From positions 1 through 8,207 of the forward strand of contig CACXED010000050.1 of NCBI GenBank assembly GCA_902766575.1: a DNA stretch of 8,207 nt, written 5' to 3'. Made by a program: the position numbers and the translations under genes. The stretch comes from an uncultured Ruminococcus sp. (GTDB lineage: Bacteria > Bacillota > Clostridia > Oscillospirales > CAG-272). The notes beneath the pieces were generated by a model. That model was given only the letters and a program-made list of their open reading frames with translations. It was not told the DNA's origin and searched no databases. Below are positions 5,801 through 8,207 of the stretch, piece after piece. Positions within the stretch are counted from its first letter, which is position 1. Every line of letters starts with the position of its first letter.

Positions 5801-6370
5801 TTATATTCCGAGCGACTCGCCGGAAAACAGGCTGTCAAAACAGGTCGCGACGAATCTCGGGTCGGCTCTGTAGCCCTCGATGTGCAGAAAGCGTATCCGG
5901 CGGTAATTGTAGGTCGAGAGCGGACGGTTAAAGGCGTTGTCGCTGTGCGCCGCTACAAGATAGCCTCTGCGCGAATAGCCGCTGACGAGCAGCGTGTGAT
6001 AATAATCGCCCTCCTCGCGTCCGAGCTGTATGACGTCTCCGATCTCAAGCCCGCCCGCTCCGACCTCGGTTGCGAACGGCCCGACGCCGTCGCCGATCAT
6101 AGTCTCGGGCTTCGCGTTGTCGGTGAGGAAATTGTAGAAGAACTCTACTCCCGTCCAGGAAGCCGTCCGGTCGTCGGGCGATATGTAGTACCAGCCGAAT
6201 ATCGGAGTGAAATTCATCCGGCAGCAGCCCGCAAGCAGGCACTGGGACACAAAGTTCGTGCAGTTCCCGCCTCCTCCGGTGAAATCGTAGAACAGCGGAT
6301 TTCTTGAATAGGCCCATCTCCGGGCATATTCGACCGCCCGCGCGCGGTCATATTCCTTTACCTCAAGCAT
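5801..6370 (-). CDS. Amidase_6-domain protein (putative amidase/cysteine peptidase-like)
   Basis: The 189-residue product is essentially one Amidase_6 (PF12671) domain. The N-terminal YDRARAVEYARRWAYSRNP (7-25) is typical. The presumed nucleophile is Cys37 in GGGGNCTNFVSQC, and likely catalytic partners are His125 (YYHTLLVSGY) and the HSDN segment beginning at His142. Other family landmarks are SWTGVEFFYNFL (71-82), GPFA, GDVIQLG (111-117) and RPLSTYNYRRIRFLHIEGYR (149-168). The family is thought to cleave amide or peptide bonds, possibly in cell-wall material, but activity is mostly untested. No signal peptide or membrane segment is seen, so export is not evident from this start. The ribosome site is weak (AAGG about 13 nt upstream). 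It is on the same strand as the lipoprotein gene but about 205 bp away with separate promoters, so probably not co-transcribed. Confidence 0.9.
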   Translation of the reverse strand: MLEVKEYDRARAVEYARRWAYSRNPLFYDFTGGGGNCTNFVSQCLLAGCCRMNFTPIFGWYYISPDDRTASWTGVEFFYNFLTDNAKPETMIGDGVGPFATEVGAGGLEIGDVIQLGREEGDYYHTLLVSGYSRRGYLVAAHSDNAFNRPLSTYNYRRIRFLHIEGYRADPRFVATCFDSLFSGESLGI

Positions 6371-6403
6371 AGTCGCACCAAGCCTTTCATATATCTTGCT
6401 ACA

Positions 6404-6409
6404 ATTATA
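6404..6409 (-). promoter_or_regulatory. Candidate -10 box for the amidase gene
   Basis: TATAAT occurs on the minus strand 34 bp upstream of the amidase start codon. No clear -35 box lies at 16-18 bp (the best match is CGAATA-like), so the promoter is either weak, activator-dependent or read by another sigma factor. Confidence 0.45.
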
Positions 6410-6441
6410 TGCCGCCGGAAAGGATTTATTCGCGCCGGGAA

Positions 6442-6473
6442 ATCGTGCAAAACGCGGAAAATATCGTGTAAAA
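6442..6473 (+). repeat. Direct repeat ATCGTGYAAAA with 21-bp spacing
   Basis: ATCGTGCAAAA (6442-6452) and ATCGTGTAAAA (6463-6473) share 10 of 11 bases and lie exactly 21 bp apart, two helical turns, so both face the same side of the DNA. The second copy ends 23 bp before the -35 box of the SLH lipoprotein gene. This geometry is that of an activator site, for example of AraC-type proteins, but the binder is unknown. Confidence 0.5.
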
Positions 6474-6496
6474 AAGAGGGTTTTGTTGAAATTGAC

Positions 6497-6525
6497 TTGA
6501 CATTACCCGCTCCGGAGCTTATAAT
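6497..6525 (+). promoter_or_regulatory. Consensus sigma-A promoter of the SLH lipoprotein gene
   Basis: TTGACA (6497-6502) and TATAAT (6520-6525) are separated by exactly 17 bp. The start should be near 6532, giving a leader of about 66 nt. The leader contains the self-complementary GACGATTCATCGTC (6552-6565), which can fold into a small hairpin upstream of the ribosome site. Confidence 0.9.
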
Positions 6526-6597
6526 TTTACTTGGGAGCCTAACGGCAGTCCCGACGATTCATCGTCTATCATCAGATTATCGGATGCGGAGGTAAAA

Positions 6598-8207
6598 ATG
6601 AGAGCTTATAAATACGCGCCCTGCCTTGCCGCGGCGCTTTTATTAGGAGGTATTATCATGACAACATCATGCTCGACAAAGCCCGCCGAGTATTCGGAGG
6701 AATACGGCGAGGGAGTAAAGCGGCTCTATGAGCTCGGGCTTGTGGACGAGAGCGCGGCTCTCGGCTCTGACCGCGAGCTGACGGTCGCCGAGGCTGTGAT
6801 GCTCGCAGCCAGGGAGCACGCGCTCGAAAACGGCGCCGAGGTCAGCTCGTCGCTCGGCGGAGAGTGGTATCAGCCCTATTTCAATTACGCAAAGAAGAAC
6901 GGAATCATCGCCGAGCTGCCCGACGACCCGGAGCGCCCGGTCAAGAGGTACGAGCTCGCGTCGATGCTTGCGGCTGCTGCTTCGGAGGATAAGCTCGGAG
7001 CGCTCAACTCGGTCGACAGCATCCCCGATATTCCCGAAAACGCCGATTACGGCGAAGCGGTGAAGAAGCTCTACAACGCCGGAATAACCCTCGGCTCGGA
7101 CAGCCGCGGAGATTTCCTGCCCGCTTCCTCCGTAACCTGCTCCGAGGCGTCCGGGTACTTTGAAAGGCTCTACGGCGAGCGCATCACTGGCGGGCTTGAC
7201 CGCATCTCGGACGACGACGCGTATATTCTCGCGCTGAACTCTGCGTTCAACGCCTATAAGGAGGGCGTCAGCTCGGGCTGGCTGCTCGACAACCGCGGAG
7301 GAGTTCCGAGAAACGAGCTTGTCGGCAACTACGGCGCGCTCAACGACGTCAGCGACAAGGCGGGAACGGCTCTGATACGCGAGTTCAACAAAACCGAAAC
7401 CGGACTTTTCAGCGTCTACGCAAAGGTCAGAGTCGACGAAAACGACGGAGCTTATCTCGAGTTCCGCAACGACGGGGATCAGAGCGTCTATCAGGTAATG
7501 CTGAAGGACGGCGGCTGGCAGCTCCTCGGCGCGGACGGAAATTATACCGAGCTCTGTAAGCTCGGCGACACCCTGACCTATGAGTTCAGGATATTCATCG
7601 ACCTCGACAACTGCCGCGCGGCTACCTATATCAACGGTAAGGACTGCGGGGTTCATCCGCTCACGGTCAGCGGGGACAAGTGCAATCTGCTGAACTTCCG
7701 CTTTGCGACCACCGACGAGGGGAGCACCAGCTTCACTCCGCTGGCGTTCGAGGTCACGGCTAACTACGCGCTCTACGATAACTTCTCGTTCCTCACCGAC
7801 GACAAGCCCTTCGGCTGGGAGCTCAATAAAGCCGCGGTACAGGACGGCGCGCTGAATATCAGAAAAGGCGGCACAGCCGATTTCACGTTCGACCCGGTCA
7901 GCGGAAAGCCGGTCGCGGAGTTCATGTATCTCTACCGAGCGATCGACGAGCTGACGCTCTCGCTTAAGTCCGACGGCAGGGATATCGCCGTTTTCACGAC
8001 AGACAAGGAGGGCTTCTCGGTCAACGGAGAGAGCGTTTATAAGTGCGACTACTCGAACCTCTGGTACCGTCTGCGCTTCGAGCTTGACGTATCGTCGCAG
8101 ACAATGCTCGTAAAGGTCAACGGACGCGACGCCGCGACGATACCCTTTGCTGCCGAGACTACCTCGATAGATTCGCTGCATATCGAGTCGGGCAGCAATG
8201 CCGCGAT
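6598..8207 (+). CDS. SLH-repeat surface lipoprotein with two jelly-roll-like domains (3' end outside window)
   Basis: The frame is open from ATG 6598 to the window end (536 codons plus two bases), so the gene is truncated only by the window. A hydrophobic signal segment (8-21) precedes a lipobox-like MTTSC, with Cys25 as probable lipidation site. Three divergent S-layer-homology-like repeats follow: about 32-80 (EGVKRLYELGLV...LTVAEAVMLA), 90-130 (YFNYAKKNGIIAELPDD...KRYELASML) and 143-195 (AVKKLYNAGITLGSDSRGDFLPASSVTCSEA). SLH repeats bind pyruvylated wall polymers in Gram-positives. Residues about 255-400 look like a concanavalin/LamG-type beta-sandwich (YLEFRNDGDQSVYQVML, ATYINGKDCG), and about 406-536 a second, similar one (WYRLRFELDVSSQTMLVKVNG). 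A carbohydrate-binding or -degrading surface role is inferred; any catalytic domain would lie beyond 8207. The ATG has GGAGG 5 nt upstream; a second start with its own ribosome site lies at 6658. Confidence 0.87.
   Translation, partial: MRAYKYAPCLAAALLLGGIIMTTSCSTKPAEYSEEYGEGVKRLYELGLVDESAALGSDRELTVAEAVMLAAREHALENGAEVSSSLGGEWYQPYFNYAKKNGIIAELPDDPERPVKRYELASMLAAAASEDKLGALNSVDSIPDIPENADYGEAVKKLYNAGITLGSDSRGDFLPASSVTCSEASGYFERLYGERITGGLDRISDDDAYILALNSAFNAYKEGVSSGWLLDNRGGVPRNELVGNYGALNDVSDKAGTALIREFNKTETGLFSVYAKVRVDENDGAYLEFRNDGDQSVYQVMLKDGGWQLLGADGNYTELCKLGDTLTYEFRIFIDLDNCRAATYINGKDCGVHPLTVSGDKCNLLNFRFATTDEGSTSFTPLAFEVTANYALYDNFSFLTDDKPFGWELNKAAVQDGALNIRKGGTADFTFDPVSGKPVAEFMYLYRAIDELTLSLKSDGRDIAVFTTDKEGFSVNGESVYKCDYSNLWYRLRFELDVSSQTMLVKVNGRDAATIPFAAETTSIDSLHIESGSNAA

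Noticed and set aside
5750..6307. Plus-strand open frame (185 codons) opposite the amidase gene
   Set aside because: Antisense shadow of a clear Amidase_6 domain.
6540..6597. Possible second T-box or riboswitch in the SLH gene leader, because it shares CGACGATTC and CGGATGC with the first leader
   Set aside because: At about 66 nt it is too short, with no TGGNACC-like bulge and no terminator hairpin; the shared words are likely coincidence.
6667..8181. Minus-strand open frame (504 codons) at the right end
   Set aside because: Although long, it is antisense to the SLH lipoprotein frame, which has a consensus promoter, ribosome site, signal peptide and recognisable repeats. The minus-strand product is Val/Arg/Glu/Leu-rich with no motif.

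Overview
The window reads as a chromosomal segment of an anaerobic Firmicute, most likely an uncultured member of the Clostridia (Oscillospirales-like). Supporting signs are a T-box tRNA-sensing leader, near-consensus sigma-A promoters, strong Shine-Dalgarno sequences, Gly/Thr-rich lipoprotein linkers, an Amidase_6 protein and divergent S-layer-homology (SLH) repeats. Coding DNA is GC-rich and intergenic DNA is AT-rich. Because TTA, CTA and TCA codons are rare, long open frames appear antisense to most real genes; these are shadows. The taxonomic placement is an inference from style, not from a marker gene.

Layout. Positions 1-401 hold a consensus promoter and a long T-box leader ending in an antiterminator/terminator switch. 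It controls a sodium:solute symporter (402-1937, +), which ends at a strong hairpin terminator shared with the convergent gene. Next is a PIG3-type quinone oxidoreductase (2007-2990, -). It is divergent from an AraC-family regulator (3116-3913, +), and the two promoters physically interleave. A short convergent intergenic region follows, containing two hairpins and a possible frame-broken small ORF. Then come an extracellular solute-binding lipoprotein (4129-5595, -) and an Amidase_6 protein (5801-6370, -). Divergent from the amidase is an SLH-repeat lipoprotein with two jelly-roll-like domains (6598 to beyond 8207, +), which is cut off by the window end.

How the genes work together. There is no single obvious operon; almost every gene has its own promoter and terminator. 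The symporter should be expressed when one tRNA is uncharged, so its substrate is probably an amino acid. The AraC protein is the natural candidate regulator of the adjacent oxidoreductase. The three genes on the right encode two predicted cell-surface lipoproteins and one amidase/peptidase-like enzyme, which fits a carbohydrate- and envelope-oriented gut or rumen lifestyle. I see no mobile element, CRISPR array, tRNA or rRNA. The least explained parts are the atypical T-box stem I, the SLH lipoprotein with a 21-bp-spaced direct repeat upstream of its promoter, and the small frame-split ORF near 4.0 kb.
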